Shown here: piece after piece, positions 48,781 to 57,850 of the stretch | Numbering within the stretch: the first letter of the stretch is position 1 | Layout of the letters: every line of letters begins with the position of its first letter | NCBI GenBank assembly: GCA_910587705.1 | Contig: CAJUMX010000010.1 | Span: 53,419-117,418, forward strand | DNA from: an uncultured Oscillibacter sp. | GTDB lineage: Bacteria; Bacillota; Clostridia; Oscillospirales; Oscillospiraceae | DNA length: 64,000 bases | Direction: 5' to 3' | Program-made: the position numbers and the translations under genes | Notes under the pieces: generated by a model | Database searches by the model: none | What the model was told of the DNA's origin: nothing | Seen by the model: only the letters and a program-made list of their open reading frames with translations

Positions 48781-49218
48781 TTGAAAATTGACGTGACCCT
48801 GGACCCGGCCCTGAAAGAGCTGCTGGTAAAGGTGCTCTCCCCAGGGGAGACGGAGGAGCTCCAGGCCCTCCTGCGGCGGCTGGAGGAGCCCCGGCGGCTG
48901 ACGGGCTTCCGGGAGGGGACCGCCGTGCCCCTGGAGGCGGCGGAGGTCCTGCGCTTCTACGGCGAGGACAAGGAGGTCCGGGCCCAGGCCCTGGGCGGGG
49001 CGGTTTACACCGTTCGCCTCCGGCTGTACGAATTGGAGGAGCGGCTGGACCGAAAGACCTTTGTCCGGGTGTCCCACTCGGAAATTGTCAACTGGAAGCG
49101 GGTGACGGCCCTGGATTTGAGCCTGTCCGGCACCATCCGGGTGACCCTGGAGGGCGGCGTGGTCACCTACGTCTCCCGGCGGTACGTGAAGAAAATTAAG
49201 GAGGTGCTGGGGATATGA
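48781..49218 (+). CDS. LytTR-type DNA-binding regulator
   Basis: 145 residues, start TTG 48781 with GAGAGGAGG eight bases upstream. The C-terminal domain (ALEVLRFYGEDKEVRA-like, LYELEERLDRKTFVRVSHSEIVNWKRV, YVSRRYVKKIKEVL) is LytTR. It lacks a receiver domain, as is usual for regulators paired with DUF3021 proteins; the next gene overlaps by 4 nt (ATGA). A TATACT -10 is at 48750-48755 with a weak TGGACG -35. Confidence 0.88.
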   Translation: MKIDVTLDPALKELLVKVLSPGETEELQALLRRLEEPRRLTGFREGTAVPLEAAEVLRFYGEDKEVRAQALGGAVYTVRLRLYELEERLDRKTFVRVSHSEIVNWKRVTALDLSLSGTIRVTLEGGVVTYVSRRYVKKIKEVLGI

Positions 49219-50057
49219 GCAAGAGCGAGGTCCTGCGGGAGATTCTCCGGCGGGCGTTCCGGGGCTTCCCCTGGGGCGTGGCGCTGGTCTACCTGGTGTT
49301 TGTGACGGAAAACGCCTTTGCCGTCCCGGCTCCCTCGGGCGGAAACCTGCTGGTGGTGCCCGAGGCCATGGCGGAGGCGTATGGAAGCCCGGTGACGGCG
49401 GCCCTGGTCCAGATGCTGTGGTCCGGCCTCCTGGGGGCGGCCCTGGGAACGGCGGAGGTCCCCTTCCTCCTGGAGCGGAGGACCCTCCTTTGGTCCGGGG
49501 CGCATGTGCTGGTCACGGCGGTGGTATTCTTCCTGATGGGGTGGCAGTGCAAATGGTTCCCGGACATCCGCATGTGGGACACCTGGTGGATGGTGCTGCT
49601 GTTCCTGCTGCTGGGCTATGTGGTACGCTGGGCCGTCCGGTTCCTGGGCTGGCAGGCGGACCTGCGGGCCATGCGGCGGGCGGCGGGCCTGGACCCGGAC
49701 CCGGTGGAGCCGCCGGGAAAGGCGATAACGCCCTACCTCCTCCTGGCGGCGGGGATGGAGATTCTGGCCCCCCTGGCACTGGTCTTTGCGAGCCCTCTGA
49801 ATTTTTGGGCGCTGGCGGGGCTGGTGTATCCCTATATCGTCCTGCCCTTCTTCTGCTTCCTCAGCACCTCCTCCCTGGCGTCCCGGTTTCGCCGCTGGTG
49901 GCTGATTTATCCCCCTGTGTGCATGCTCATGATCCTTCCCACGGTGTTCATCATGTACAACAGCTCGGCCCTGTTTTTCGTGGGCGTTGCGGGAGTCACG
50001 TCGCTGGCCGGGGGGCTGGTGGGGACGGTCCTGCGGCGGCTGAAAAAAAGGGAATGA
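49215..50057 (+). CDS. DUF3021-like membrane protein
   Basis: 280 residues with about eight membrane helices. The first half (ILRRAFRGFPWGVALVYLVF ... VTAALVQMLWSGLLGAALG ... MVLLFLLLGYVVRWAVRFL) is DUF3021-like; the second half adds four more helices after a charged loop, unusual because DUF3021 proteins are usually half this size. Such proteins bind and restrain their LytTR partner at the membrane; the partner here is encoded directly upstream. Confidence 0.78.
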   Translation: MSKSEVLREILRRAFRGFPWGVALVYLVFVTENAFAVPAPSGGNLLVVPEAMAEAYGSPVTAALVQMLWSGLLGAALGTAEVPFLLERRTLLWSGAHVLVTAVVFFLMGWQCKWFPDIRMWDTWWMVLLFLLLGYVVRWAVRFLGWQADLRAMRRAAGLDPDPVEPPGKAITPYLLLAAGMEILAPLALVFASPLNFWALAGLVYPYIVLPFFCFLSTSSLASRFRRWWLIYPPVCMLMILPTVFIMYNSSALFFVGVAGVTSLAGGLVGTVLRRLKKRE

Positions 50058-50068
50058 TCCCTGGAACC

Positions 50069-50111
50069 AAACCGCCTTCTTTTCCGTCTAAATGGGAAAA
50101 GGAGGCGGTTT
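50069..50111 (+). terminator. Hairpin combining terminator and Shine-Dalgarno of the lipoprotein gene
   Basis: AAACCGCCTTCTTTTCC / GGGAAAAGGAGGCGGTTT around a loop at about 50085-50092, then TTTT. The AAAGGAGG of the 3' arm is the ribosome binding site of the gene at 50113. Confidence 0.78.
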
Positions 50112-50112
50112 T

Positions 50113-51030
50113 ATGAAGCTCTGGAAATGCGTGTTTGCCCTGGCCCTCTGCCTACTGCTGACGGCCTGCGCCCCGGCGGCGGAAACGCCGGAGGACCCGG
50201 CCCGGACGGAGGCCCCTGTGACTGCGGCGGACCCTGCGGACGTTCCGCCCTCCCTGGCGGAGGACGAGGAACCAACCATTCTCACCTGCCGGATTGTGGA
50301 CGGGGCGGAGGACGGGAACCTCCTCCTGGCGGAGCTGGGGGACGGCCTCTACGGCGGGACCGGAGTTTACCGGCTGAACGGAAAGGACGTGGCCGTGACC
50401 CTGGATGGGGAGGCGGCGGAGCCGTCAGCCTTGGAGGACGGGATGGTGGTGGAGGTTGCCTTCAACGGCAGTGTGCTGGAGAGCTTCCCCGCCCAGTTTG
50501 GGGAGGTCTATCAGATTGCGGGGTATTCCATCGGTTCGGAGAAGAACCCGGCGGGGACCTGCTACGACCTCTGCGGACTGTATCTCCAGGTGCTGGATGA
50601 CCTGTGGGAGAAGGACAAGGGACTGAACGAGAACATTTCCCTGGCGGGCCTGGACCTCTCGAACGCCCCCGGGGAGCTGACGGAGAGCGAGAAGGCCGCC
50701 CTGGCCTGGCGCTTTGGGGAGATGCACGGTGTGGAGGTGGTCCAAGGAACCTTCCAGGAGCTGAAGGAGCAGGGATATCTGACCTCCGAGCCCCTGGGAG
50801 ACGGCGCGCCGGAGGGGGCGGCGTTCGTCCATTGGGAGGACGGGTGCCTCTTCTCCATCACGCCCAGCGAGGACCACGAGGGGGAGAGCTATTCCCTGCC
50901 CACGCTGTTTTTCAACGCGGCGAAATGGCGGTCCTCCCTGGGGGCGTACGGCTTCTACGACTGCTCCGCCATGTGGCCCCAGGGCGGGACCTGGAACGGC
51001 TACCAGATCGGCAGTGAGATGATTTCGTAA
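50113..51030 (+). CDS. Hypothetical lipoprotein
   Basis: 305 residues. Lipobox LLLTAC (Cys about 19) then an acidic Pro/Ala/Glu linker. The globular part (LTCRIVDGAEDGNLLLAELGDGLYGGTGVYRL) looks like a small OB-like stretch found in clostridial lipoproteins, followed by QIAGYSIGSEKNPAGTCYDLCGLYL, a helical region and a C-terminal domain. I do not recognise a named family. ATG 50113. Confidence 0.75.
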   Translation: MKLWKCVFALALCLLLTACAPAAETPEDPARTEAPVTAADPADVPPSLAEDEEPTILTCRIVDGAEDGNLLLAELGDGLYGGTGVYRLNGKDVAVTLDGEAAEPSALEDGMVVEVAFNGSVLESFPAQFGEVYQIAGYSIGSEKNPAGTCYDLCGLYLQVLDDLWEKDKGLNENISLAGLDLSNAPGELTESEKAALAWRFGEMHGVEVVQGTFQELKEQGYLTSEPLGDGAPEGAAFVHWEDGCLFSITPSEDHEGESYSLPTLFFNAAKWRSSLGAYGFYDCSAMWPQGGTWNGYQIGSEMIS

Positions 51031-51059
51031 GGGGGCATGGCCAGTCCCACCCAGGCACC

Positions 51060-51650
51060 AGCATTTCGGGGAAGGGCGGACACATAGGTCCGCCCCTACG
51101 GGGTGGTCTACCGAGAGAAGGGTGGGCCCAGGGGGACGGGCCATGGATAGCATGGAGGTTCCGGGGGGAACGGGCCGCCGTGGGCGGCGGCCCCTACACG
51201 GTGGTCTATCGATAGAAGGGCAGACCCGGAAAAAGGCAGACAGTTACCCCCTACCACCAGATGAGCGGCAGCGAAAAGAGGAGCTGGTCCATTCGTCATG
51301 GGACAAACCCCCGCTCAACCCAATTGCGCGTGGGAAGTCATTCCGGCTCCGCCGATCATTCAGCCGCGCCCCCGTCGCTTCCCCCGTATCCTTCTTTTTC
51401 TCTTTTGGACCGTGCACGGCCCGTTTTCTCGTTTTCTTCTGGAAGAAAAAACCGGGGCCCCCGCGCGGCCTGCCGCGTGGGGAGAGGAGGAAGGAACGGA
51501 GCAGAACGCAGTCCTCGCCGTTAGGCGGGGACGGAGTGGGCGGAGTTTCTTCCGACGACATGGGGGGTGCATTGCACCAGCCATCGCTGGTATCCATTCC
51601 CCCCCGCCCGAAGGGCGAGAAAAAACTCCCCCTTTCGGGGGAGCTTTCCA
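51060..51650 (+). repeat. Solo mosaic repeat, copy F with REP-like modules
   Basis: Two REP-like units (51070-51120 and 51165-51225), a GGGACGGGCCATGGATAGCATGG module that also occurs inside copies A and B, then the core from GAGCGGCAGCGAAAAGAGG (51262) to GCCCGAAGGGCGAG (51606). The central hairpin is replaced by a ~100-bp G-rich insertion (51450-51560). No cassette is attached. No gene is visible in 51031-51667. Confidence 0.85.
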
Positions 51651-51667
51651 CATTCGCCAAGCGCAGC

Positions 51668-53062
51668 TTAGAAATCGGCGCTGCCGACCGTGCGGGGATG
51701 CGGCAGCACATCCCGAATATTGCTCACGCCAGTGAGATACATCACCAGCCGCTCGAACCCCAGGCCAAAGCCCGCGTGGCGGCAGGAACCGTACCGCCGC
51801 AAATCGCAGTACCACCAGTAGCTCTCCGGGTCCATGTCCAGCTCCTTGATGCGGCGCTCCAGGACCTCCAGCCGCTCCTCACGCTGGCTTCCGCCGATGA
51901 TCTCCCCGATGCCGGGGACCAGGCAGTCCGCCGCGGCCACGGTCTTTCCGTCGTCGTTGAGGCGCATATAGAACGCCTTGATCTCCTTGGGATAGTCCGT
52001 CACAAACACCGGGCGCTTAAAAACCTGCTCCGTGAGATACCGCTCGTGCTCCGTCTGGAGGTCGCAGCCCCAATAGACCTTGTAGTCGAACTGGTCGTTG
52101 TTCTTTTCCAGAATTTCCACGGCCTCCGTGTAGCTCACCCGGCCGAAGTCGGAGGAGGCCACGTGCTCCAGCCGCTGCTTGAGCCCCTTGTCCACGAAGC
52201 TGTTGAAGAAGTTGATTTCGTCGGGGCAGCGCTCCATGACCTTTTGAATGGCGTATTTGATCATGGCCTCCGCCACGTCCATGTCCCCCGCCAGATCGCA
52301 GAAGGCCATCTCCGGCTCGATCATCCAGAACTCGGCGGCGTGGCGCTGGGTGTTGGAGTTTTCCGCCCGGAAGGTGGGGCCGAAGGTGTACACGTCCCCG
52401 AAGGCCATGGCGAAGTTCTCGGCGTTGAGCTGGCCGGAGACCGTCAGGTTCGCGGGCTTGCCGAAGAAGTCCTGGGTGAAGTCAATCGCTCCATCCTCGG
52501 TCCGGGGCGGGTTCTCCGGGTCCAGGGTGGTGACCCGGAACATCTCTCCAGCGCCCTCGCAGTCGCTGGCGGTGATGATGGGGGTGTGGACGTAGACAAA
52601 GCCCCGGCTCTGGAAGAACTCGTGGATGGCGAAGGCGGCGGCGCTGCGCACCCGGAAGGCGGCGGAGAACAGGTTCGTCCGGGGACGCAGGTGCTGGATG
52701 GTCCGCAGGTACTCCACAGTGTGCCGCTTTTTCTGGAGGGGATAGTCGGGGGTGGAGGGGCCCTCCACCTCGATCTTTGTGGCTTTCAGCTCCAGGGGCT
52801 GCTTGGCCTCCGGGGTGAGGACCACGGTGCCGGTGACGATGAGGGCCGCGCCCACGTTCTGGGCGGCGATGTCCTTATAGTTTTCCAGGGTTCCGGCCTC
52901 CATGACCACCTGGAGGTTTTTGAGGCAGGAGCCGTCGTTCAGCTCCACGAAGCCGAAGTTTTTCATGTCCCGGATGGTGCGGGCCCAGCCGCCCACCGTG
53001 ACGGACTGCCCGTCCAGGGATTCCTTGTCGGCGAAAATCGCCGCGATTTTTTTGAGGGTCAT
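51668..53062 (-). CDS. asnS: Asparaginyl-tRNA synthetase
   Basis: 464 residues. An OB-fold anticodon domain (VTVGGWARTIRDMKNFGFVEL) leads to the class II core: motif 1 FFQSRGFVYVHTPI, motif 2 FRAENSNTQRHAAEFWMIEPE, motif 3 GFGLGFERLVMYLTG. It charges tRNA-Asn. Start ATG 53062 with AGGTGAACACA. No T-box leader fits in the 60 nt before the next gene. Confidence 0.96.
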   Translation of the reverse strand: MTLKKIAAIFADKESLDGQSVTVGGWARTIRDMKNFGFVELNDGSCLKNLQVVMEAGTLENYKDIAAQNVGAALIVTGTVVLTPEAKQPLELKATKIEVEGPSTPDYPLQKKRHTVEYLRTIQHLRPRTNLFSAAFRVRSAAAFAIHEFFQSRGFVYVHTPIITASDCEGAGEMFRVTTLDPENPPRTEDGAIDFTQDFFGKPANLTVSGQLNAENFAMAFGDVYTFGPTFRAENSNTQRHAAEFWMIEPEMAFCDLAGDMDVAEAMIKYAIQKVMERCPDEINFFNSFVDKGLKQRLEHVASSDFGRVSYTEAVEILEKNNDQFDYKVYWGCDLQTEHERYLTEQVFKRPVFVTDYPKEIKAFYMRLNDDGKTVAAADCLVPGIGEIIGGSQREERLEVLERRIKELDMDPESYWWYCDLRRYGSCRHAGFGLGFERLVMYLTGVSNIRDVLPHPRTVGSADF

Positions 53063-53134
53063 TGTGTTCACCTGATTTCTGTTATTTCATATGGATGGTA
53101 TATTATATCATAAATTTTTGCTTTTGCAAGAGGC

Positions 53135-53629
53135 TCACTTGTGATACTTCGTCCCCCCGTTAATCTGGTAGGCCCGGTAAATCTGCTCCAGCAGCATTAC
53201 CCGGGCCAGGTGGTGGGGAAACGTCATCGGCGACATGGACAGCTTCGCCCAGGCTTCCGCCTTGATGGACGCGTGGAGCCCGAAGGACCCCCCGATTAAA
53301 AACACCAGCCGCTTCTCCTGCCCCATTTCCGTCCCCGCGGCCCAGGCGGCCATGGTCCGGGCCAGCTCCTCGCTGGAATAGAGCCGCCCCTCCACGCACA
53401 AGGCGATGAGGCGGGAGGAGGGCGGCAGCTTCCGGCGGATATTCTCCGCCTCCTTCAAAAGGGCCCCCTCAATCTGGGCGGCAGAGGGGGTTTCCGGCAG
53501 CCGCTCCTCCGCCAGTTCCACAATTTCCAGCTTGCAGTACCGGCTCAGGCGCTTGGCGTACTCCGCCGCCGCCTCGGCGTAGAACTTCTCTTTCAGCTTC
53601 CCTACGCAAAGAAGGATTACCCGCTGCAT
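53135..53629 (-). CDS. rlmH: 23S rRNA (pseudouridine1915-N3)-methyltransferase RlmH
   Basis: 164 residues. LALCVEGRLYSSEEL, VFLIGGSFGLHAS and the C-terminal MTFPHHLARVMLLEQIYRAYQINGG(T)KYHK are the SPOUT trefoil-knot signature of RlmH. Its start overlaps yycJ by 13 nt, as in Bacillus where both sit at the end of the wal operon. Confidence 0.97.
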   Translation of the reverse strand: MQRVILLCVGKLKEKFYAEAAAEYAKRLSRYCKLEIVELAEERLPETPSAAQIEGALLKEAENIRRKLPPSSRLIALCVEGRLYSSEELARTMAAWAAGTEMGQEKRLVFLIGGSFGLHASIKAEAWAKLSMSPMTFPHHLARVMLLEQIYRAYQINGGTKYHK

Positions 53630-54411
53630 ACCGCTCCTCCCTCCAGCACATACGCCCCGCTAAGGCCGTCCCGGGGGGCGGCGGAGAGGCGGGGGCGCAG
53701 TCCCGCGGCGGAGAGGGCCGTCTCCACCGTCCGCAGAGCCATGGCTGGGGTGTTGTTCTCCCGGCTCAGGTGGGCCAGGACGATTTCCCGGGCCCCGGCC
53801 CTGGTCAGGGCCACGGCGAAGGCGGCGGCGTCCTCGTTGGGGAGGTGCCCCTCCGGGCCCAGGATGCGCTTTTTCAAAAAGTAGGGATAGGGGCCGCTCC
53901 GCAGGGTCTCCACGTCGTGGTTGGCCTCCAGCACCGCCAGAGCCACGCCGGGCAGGACCGCCTCCGCCTCCGGCGTGATGAAGCCGCTGTCCGTCAGCAG
54001 GCCGAAGCCCCCGTCGGGGGTGTCGAAGCGGTAGCCCCGGGAGCCGGGGGAGTCGTGGGAGGTGGGAAAGGCGGTGACGGCGCAGTCCTTCACGAGAAAG
54101 GCCCCCTCCGCCTCCTGGAGGCGGTCCTCCAGAAGGACCATCCGCCGCAGCAGGTCCCGGCCCGCCTGGGCGGAGGCGTAGACGGGGCAGGTGGTGCGTT
54201 TTAGAAGGGTCTGGAGGCCGGAGATATGGTCCGAGTGGGTGTGGGTGATGAAAATGCCGTCCAGGTCGGGAAGGTCCAGCCCCAGGGCCTGGAGCCCCTG
54301 GCGGATGCGGCGGCAGGAGATGCCCGCGTCCACCAAGATGTTTCCGCCCTCCCAGCTCAGCGCCAGCGCGTTCCCGGAGGAGCCGCTGGCCAGGGTATGT
54401 ACCGTCGTCAA
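53617..54411 (-). CDS. WalJ/YycJ-like MBL-fold nuclease or hydrolase
   Basis: 264 residues. The metal site is THTHSDHISG, with TLASGSSGNALAL at the N-terminus and AHLSRENNTPAMAL at the end, as in YycJ/WalJ. Bacillus WalJ is a 5'-3' exonuclease-like protein linked to mismatch repair. It overlaps the TfoX gene (ATGA at 54408-54411) and rlmH, and lies downstream of walRK as expected. Confidence 0.93.
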   Translation of the reverse strand: MTTVHTLASGSSGNALALSWEGGNILVDAGISCRRIRQGLQALGLDLPDLDGIFITHTHSDHISGLQTLLKRTTCPVYASAQAGRDLLRRMVLLEDRLQEAEGAFLVKDCAVTAFPTSHDSPGSRGYRFDTPDGGFGLLTDSGFITPEAEAVLPGVALAVLEANHDVETLRSGPYPYFLKKRILGPEGHLPNEDAAAFAVALTRAGAREIVLAHLSRENNTPAMALRTVETALSAAGLRPRLSAAPRDGLSGAYVLEGGAVCSG

Positions 54412-54683
54412 CGCGGGGAACCTCCTTTTCCTTTCAGCGCGTCGCTGAATTCCTTCAAATCCGCCTTTACCTCCGGGGGGAGCGCGTTGAAGTCCACGCC
54501 CCGGACCGCCCCCTCCAGGGCGTAGAGATGGACCAGGCAGACGCCGGGGTAGAGGGTTTTCAATCGGAAAAAGGCGTCCTTGGCCCCGGCCTCCGCCAGC
54601 TCCTCCGGGGTGCGGACACCCACCGCCGCCAGTTTCCGGGCCATTTCCGCCCCGATATTCTTCATGGATGTCAAATCCGGCAT
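54408..54683 (-). CDS. TfoX/Sxy C-terminal domain protein
   Basis: 91 residues. LTSMKNIGAEMARKLAAVGVRTPEELAEAGAKDAFFRLKTLYPGVCLVHLYALEGAVRG is the helix-hairpin-helix TfoX C-terminal domain without the N-terminal part. Stand-alone copies are common in Firmicutes and their role is unknown. Coupled to yycJ by start-stop overlap. Confidence 0.9.
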   Translation of the reverse strand: MPDLTSMKNIGAEMARKLAAVGVRTPEELAEAGAKDAFFRLKTLYPGVCLVHLYALEGAVRGVDFNALPPEVKADLKEFSDALKGKGGSPR

Positions 54684-54699
54684 ACCGTTCCTCCCGCGC

Positions 54700-55140
54700 T
54701 CATAGTCTCATGTACAAAAGCGGGTAGGGCCCGCCCTGCTCGTCCGTCTCCGTCCGCCGGTAAACGCGGAAGCCCATGCGCTCGTAAAAGCCCCGGGCCT
54801 GGGGATTTTGTTCGTTCACCGCCAGCTCCCGGAGACCATAGCGGTCCATTCCGTGTTGGAGCAGCGCCCGTCCAAGGCCCTTTCCCCGCGCCTGCGGCAG
54901 CAGGAACAGCATTTCCAGCCGCTGCCCATCCGCGCCCAAAAAACCGATGGGAACGCCTCTTTCGTCCTCCCCCACTATGAGACGCGGGACCTCCCGCAGG
55001 GCCTGGGGGACATAGGCTTTGATAGTCTCCACCTCGCCGCCGGACAAAAAGGTGTGGGTGGCCCTGACGGAACGCTCCCAGACCTCCAGCAGGCGGTCCA
55101 GGCACTCCGGCGTCCTGGATTCCAGCTCGACAATTCGCAT
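54700..55140 (-). CDS. GNAT family N-acetyltransferase
   Basis: 146 residues. Motif A is LFLLPQARGKGLGRALL and motif B is ELAVNEQNPQARGFYERMGFRVYRRTETDEQGGPYPLLYM, close to YjaB-like enzymes. ATG 55140 follows CGAAGGAGGGCCT. Substrate unknown. It separates murA from the TfoX gene. Confidence 0.9.
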   Translation of the reverse strand: MRIVELESRTPECLDRLLEVWERSVRATHTFLSGGEVETIKAYVPQALREVPRLIVGEDERGVPIGFLGADGQRLEMLFLLPQARGKGLGRALLQHGMDRYGLRELAVNEQNPQARGFYERMGFRVYRRTETDEQGGPYPLLYMRL

Positions 55141-55213
55141 AGGCCCTCCTTCGCAAAAACCGGGAGACGGAAGGGCCTTCCCTCCATCTCCCGGCGGTTG
55201 TGAATACAGGTTC

Positions 55214-56509
55214 TTAACCAAGGTTCAGCCGCTGGTGCTCCTCCGATTCCTCTACGGCCCGGATGTTGGCCCCCAGGCCCCGGAGCTTTTCCACCAGGTT
55301 CTCATAGCCCCGCTCAATGTAATGCACGCAGGAAATTTCGCTCTGCCCCTTGGCGGCCAGGGCGGCGATGACCAGGGCGGCCCCCGCCCGAAGGTCCGAG
55401 GCCTGAATGGGCGCGCCCACCAGATGGTCCACGCCCTCCACCACGGCGGTCTTGTCGTCCACCTGGATGTTGGCCCCCATGCGGCGAAGCTCGTCCACAT
55501 AGCGGTAGCGGCTGGACCACACGCTCTCCGTCACCAGGGAGATGCCCTGGGCCAGGGAGAGGACCGTGGTAATCTGGGGCTGCATGTCCGTGGGGAAGCC
55601 AGGATAGGGCAGGGTCTTGATGTTGGCCCGGCGCAGCGGGCCGTTCCGGCGGACCAGGAGGGTGTCCTCGTGCTCCTCCACCTCCACGCCGCACTCCTGG
55701 AGCTTGGCGGTGATGCAGTCCATGTGCTTGGGAATGATATTCTTCACCAGAATCTGCCCGCCCGCGGCGGCGGCGGCGGCCATGTAGGTGCCCGCCTCAA
55801 TTTGGTCGGGGATGATGGCGTAGCTGCCGCCCCGGAGGCGGTCCACGCCCCGAATCTTAATGGTATCCGTGCCCGCCCCCCGGATGTTGGCCCCCATGGA
55901 GTTTAAAAAGTTGGCCAAATCCACGATGTGGGGCTCCTTGGCGGCGTTTTCAATCACCGTCCGGCCCTCCGCCATGACGGCGGCCATCATGATGTTCATG
56001 GTGGCCCCCACGGAGACCACGTCCAAATACACGCTGGTGCCCTTCAGCCGCTCCTCTCCGGCGGTGGCCCGGATGAAGCCGCCCTCCACCGCCACGGTGG
56101 CTCCCAGGGCGTTGAAGCCCTTCATATGCTGGTCGATAGGCCGGACGCCGCCGAAGTTGCACCCTCCCGGCAGGGCCACCTCCGCCTGGCCGAAGCGGCC
56201 CAGCAGAGCGCCGATGAAGTAGGTGGAGGCCCGGATGCGCCGGGCCAGGTCGTAGGGGGTGCGGGTGGAGTGGATGTGGCGGCAGTCCACCTCCACAGTG
56301 TGCCGGTCCAGGCTGCGGACCCCCGCGCCCAGCTGCTCTAAAATGTTCAGGCACAGCGTCACGTCGGAAATCTGGGGGATGTTCTCAATGCGGCAGACCC
56401 CGTCCACCAGCAGCGCGGCGGGGATGATGGCCACAGCGGCGTTTTTCGCGCCGCTGATTTCCACTTCGCCAAACAGGGGCGTTCCGCCCTGTATCATATA
56501 TTTTGTCAA
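55214..56509 (-). CDS. murA: UDP-N-acetylglucosamine 1-carboxyvinyltransferase
   Basis: About 431 residues. GGTPLFGEVEISGAKNAAVAIIPAALL and LRGGSYAIIPDQIEAGTYMAAAAAAGG are MurA; the active-site loop reads LPGGCNFGGVRPIDQHMKGF, whose cysteine makes it fosfomycin-type. First committed step of peptidoglycan synthesis. Start TTG 56509 behind AGAGAGGGTCAATATT; ATG 56497 is an alternative. Leader of ~275 nt from the promoter 56792-56820. Its place within the wal operon links it to envelope control. Confidence 0.95.
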   Translation of the reverse strand: MTKYMIQGGTPLFGEVEISGAKNAAVAIIPAALLVDGVCRIENIPQISDVTLCLNILEQLGAGVRSLDRHTVEVDCRHIHSTRTPYDLARRIRASTYFIGALLGRFGQAEVALPGGCNFGGVRPIDQHMKGFNALGATVAVEGGFIRATAGEERLKGTSVYLDVVSVGATMNIMMAAVMAEGRTVIENAAKEPHIVDLANFLNSMGANIRGAGTDTIKIRGVDRLRGGSYAIIPDQIEAGTYMAAAAAAGGQILVKNIIPKHMDCITAKLQECGVEVEEHEDTLLVRRNGPLRRANIKTLPYPGFPTDMQPQITTVLSLAQGISLVTESVWSSRYRYVDELRRMGANIQVDDKTAVVEGVDHLVGAPIQASDLRAGAALVIAALAAKGQSEISCVHYIERGYENLVEKLRGLGANIRAVEESEEHQRLNLG

Positions 56510-56791
56510 AATATTGACCCTCTCTTCAAGCAACAGTTTGCCGGTCCGGGGCGTTTGCGGGAGGCACAAGAGACAGTTTGCCCGGCTGGCGGCGCTTCAT
56601 ACCCGCGCAGACCGCGGGGAGGCAGATTCTTCTTTGGAAGCGCTGGCTGTGCAGATGCACGCCACGCTCCAAACGCGCCGTTTTCGATCCTTTCGGCAAA
56701 CCAAAAGGAGGCGCCAAGGCTTCGCCCGCGAAGGCGTTTTCTCTGCCTTTGCGGCGGGCGAACCCGCATGAAGTTTTTTACATGCTTTGTT
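56510..56791 (-). promoter_or_regulatory. Long murA leader
   Basis: About 275 nt transcribed between the promoter and murA. It contains GCGGGCGAAG and GGCGCC pairs, and AAACGGCGCGTTTGG / CCAAAG segments that could fold, but no T run. No riboswitch signature is recognised. Confidence 0.45.
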
Positions 56792-56820
56792 ATCATAGCA
56801 CAGGCAGGGGAAAAATGCAA
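56792..56820 (-). promoter_or_regulatory. murA promoter
   Basis: Minus strand TTGCAT (56820-56815), 17 nt, TATGAT (56797-56792). Confidence 0.75.
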
Positions 56821-56889
56821 ACCTTTCCTTCCGTGTTTTTCGATAATGTTTCGACGGCAAAGAGGGGCCGCTTCCGTGGACGGGATGCA

Positions 56890-56913
56890 AAACCCGGCCG
56901 CCGGGGCCGGGTT
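56890..56913 (-). terminator. Terminator of the walRK-yycHI transcript
   Basis: AACCCGGCC-CCGGC-GGCCGGGTT followed by TTGCATCC on the minus strand, between yycI and murA. Confidence 0.75.
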
Positions 56914-56955
56914 TAACAGAGTGAAGGAGGGATGGAAGGGCGGGAGCGCCGAATA

Positions 56956-57786
56956 TCAGGGAACAGCCTCTCCCGTCCGGGCGGCGCCGGCGGTGACGGC
57001 GCCGGTGAGGCAGTTGACGTAATAGTCCTCCGTGTCGGTGACGATCTGCCAGGCCGGGGCCAGGGACATGGCGGTTCCGGCGGTCTGGAGCTCATAGCAC
57101 AGCCGGGCGTCCGTCACCGTGGAGGCCACCGCCGCGCTCTCCCGCCGCATCTGCTGGAAGGCCAGCAGGGCTCCGGCGGCGGAGAGGGGGGCCTCGCCCG
57201 AAACGGCGGTTCCGGTTTTGGGCAGGAGGGTGCCGCTGACGGCGGTGAGGACGCCCTGCTCCACCGTGAAGGTCACGGTGCAGTTGAAAACCGGCAGCTT
57301 GTTGTAGACCCCCTGGGCGGTAAAGACGCCGCTGCCCTCTTCGTCCAGGCGGATATCCGGGACGTCATAGGAAAAGGCCCGGCAGAAGTCCCGGCAAACG
57401 TCCTCCACGTCCCCCTCCGCCAGGGTTCCGGCGGCCTCGAAGCCGCCGCTGGAGCGGAACAGGGCCTCTCCCGCCGCCCCGGCGTAGTGAAAGATGCCGC
57501 CCCCCTGGTCGGAGGAGGCGGGCCCGTCCCCCAGGAGGAAGGCGGCGGCCTGCTCCTCCAGGGCGGTGTCCCGGGTCAGGGAAACCCCGTCTGGCGGCAG
57601 GGCCTGGGAGATGGCCCCGGGTTCCAGGGTCATGCCGTCCTCCTGAAAGAGGGCGGACAGCTGCTCCGCCGTGCGGCGGAAGGCGTCCCGCTCCGAGGCC
57701 CGGCGCTGGGCCAGGGAGAAGAGCAAAAAGGCGTTTAGCAGGACCAGAATCAAAATGATGATGTTTTTCAGCCGGAAGCGTTCCAA
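56956..57786 (-). CDS. WalI/YycI-like regulatory membrane protein
   Basis: 276 residues, start TTG 57786 behind AAGGAGGTTCCCGC. One N-terminal helix (LKNIIILILVLLNAFLLFSLA) is followed by an extracytoplasmic domain; the C-terminal repeats with WQIVTDTEDYYVNCLTGAV are the YycI/PepSY-like fold. In Bacillus YycI and YycH restrain WalK at the membrane. It follows yycH on the same strand. Confidence 0.83.
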   Translation of the reverse strand: MERFRLKNIIILILVLLNAFLLFSLAQRRASERDAFRRTAEQLSALFQEDGMTLEPGAISQALPPDGVSLTRDTALEEQAAAFLLGDGPASSDQGGGIFHYAGAAGEALFRSSGGFEAAGTLAEGDVEDVCRDFCRAFSYDVPDIRLDEEGSGVFTAQGVYNKLPVFNCTVTFTVEQGVLTAVSGTLLPKTGTAVSGEAPLSAAGALLAFQQMRRESAAVASTVTDARLCYELQTAGTAMSLAPAWQIVTDTEDYYVNCLTGAVTAGAARTGEAVP

Positions 57787-57850
57787 GCGGGAACCTCCTT
57801 TCCCAAAGGGGCGTCCATAGAGCCCGCGAAGAGGCGGCGGGTACGGCGCG

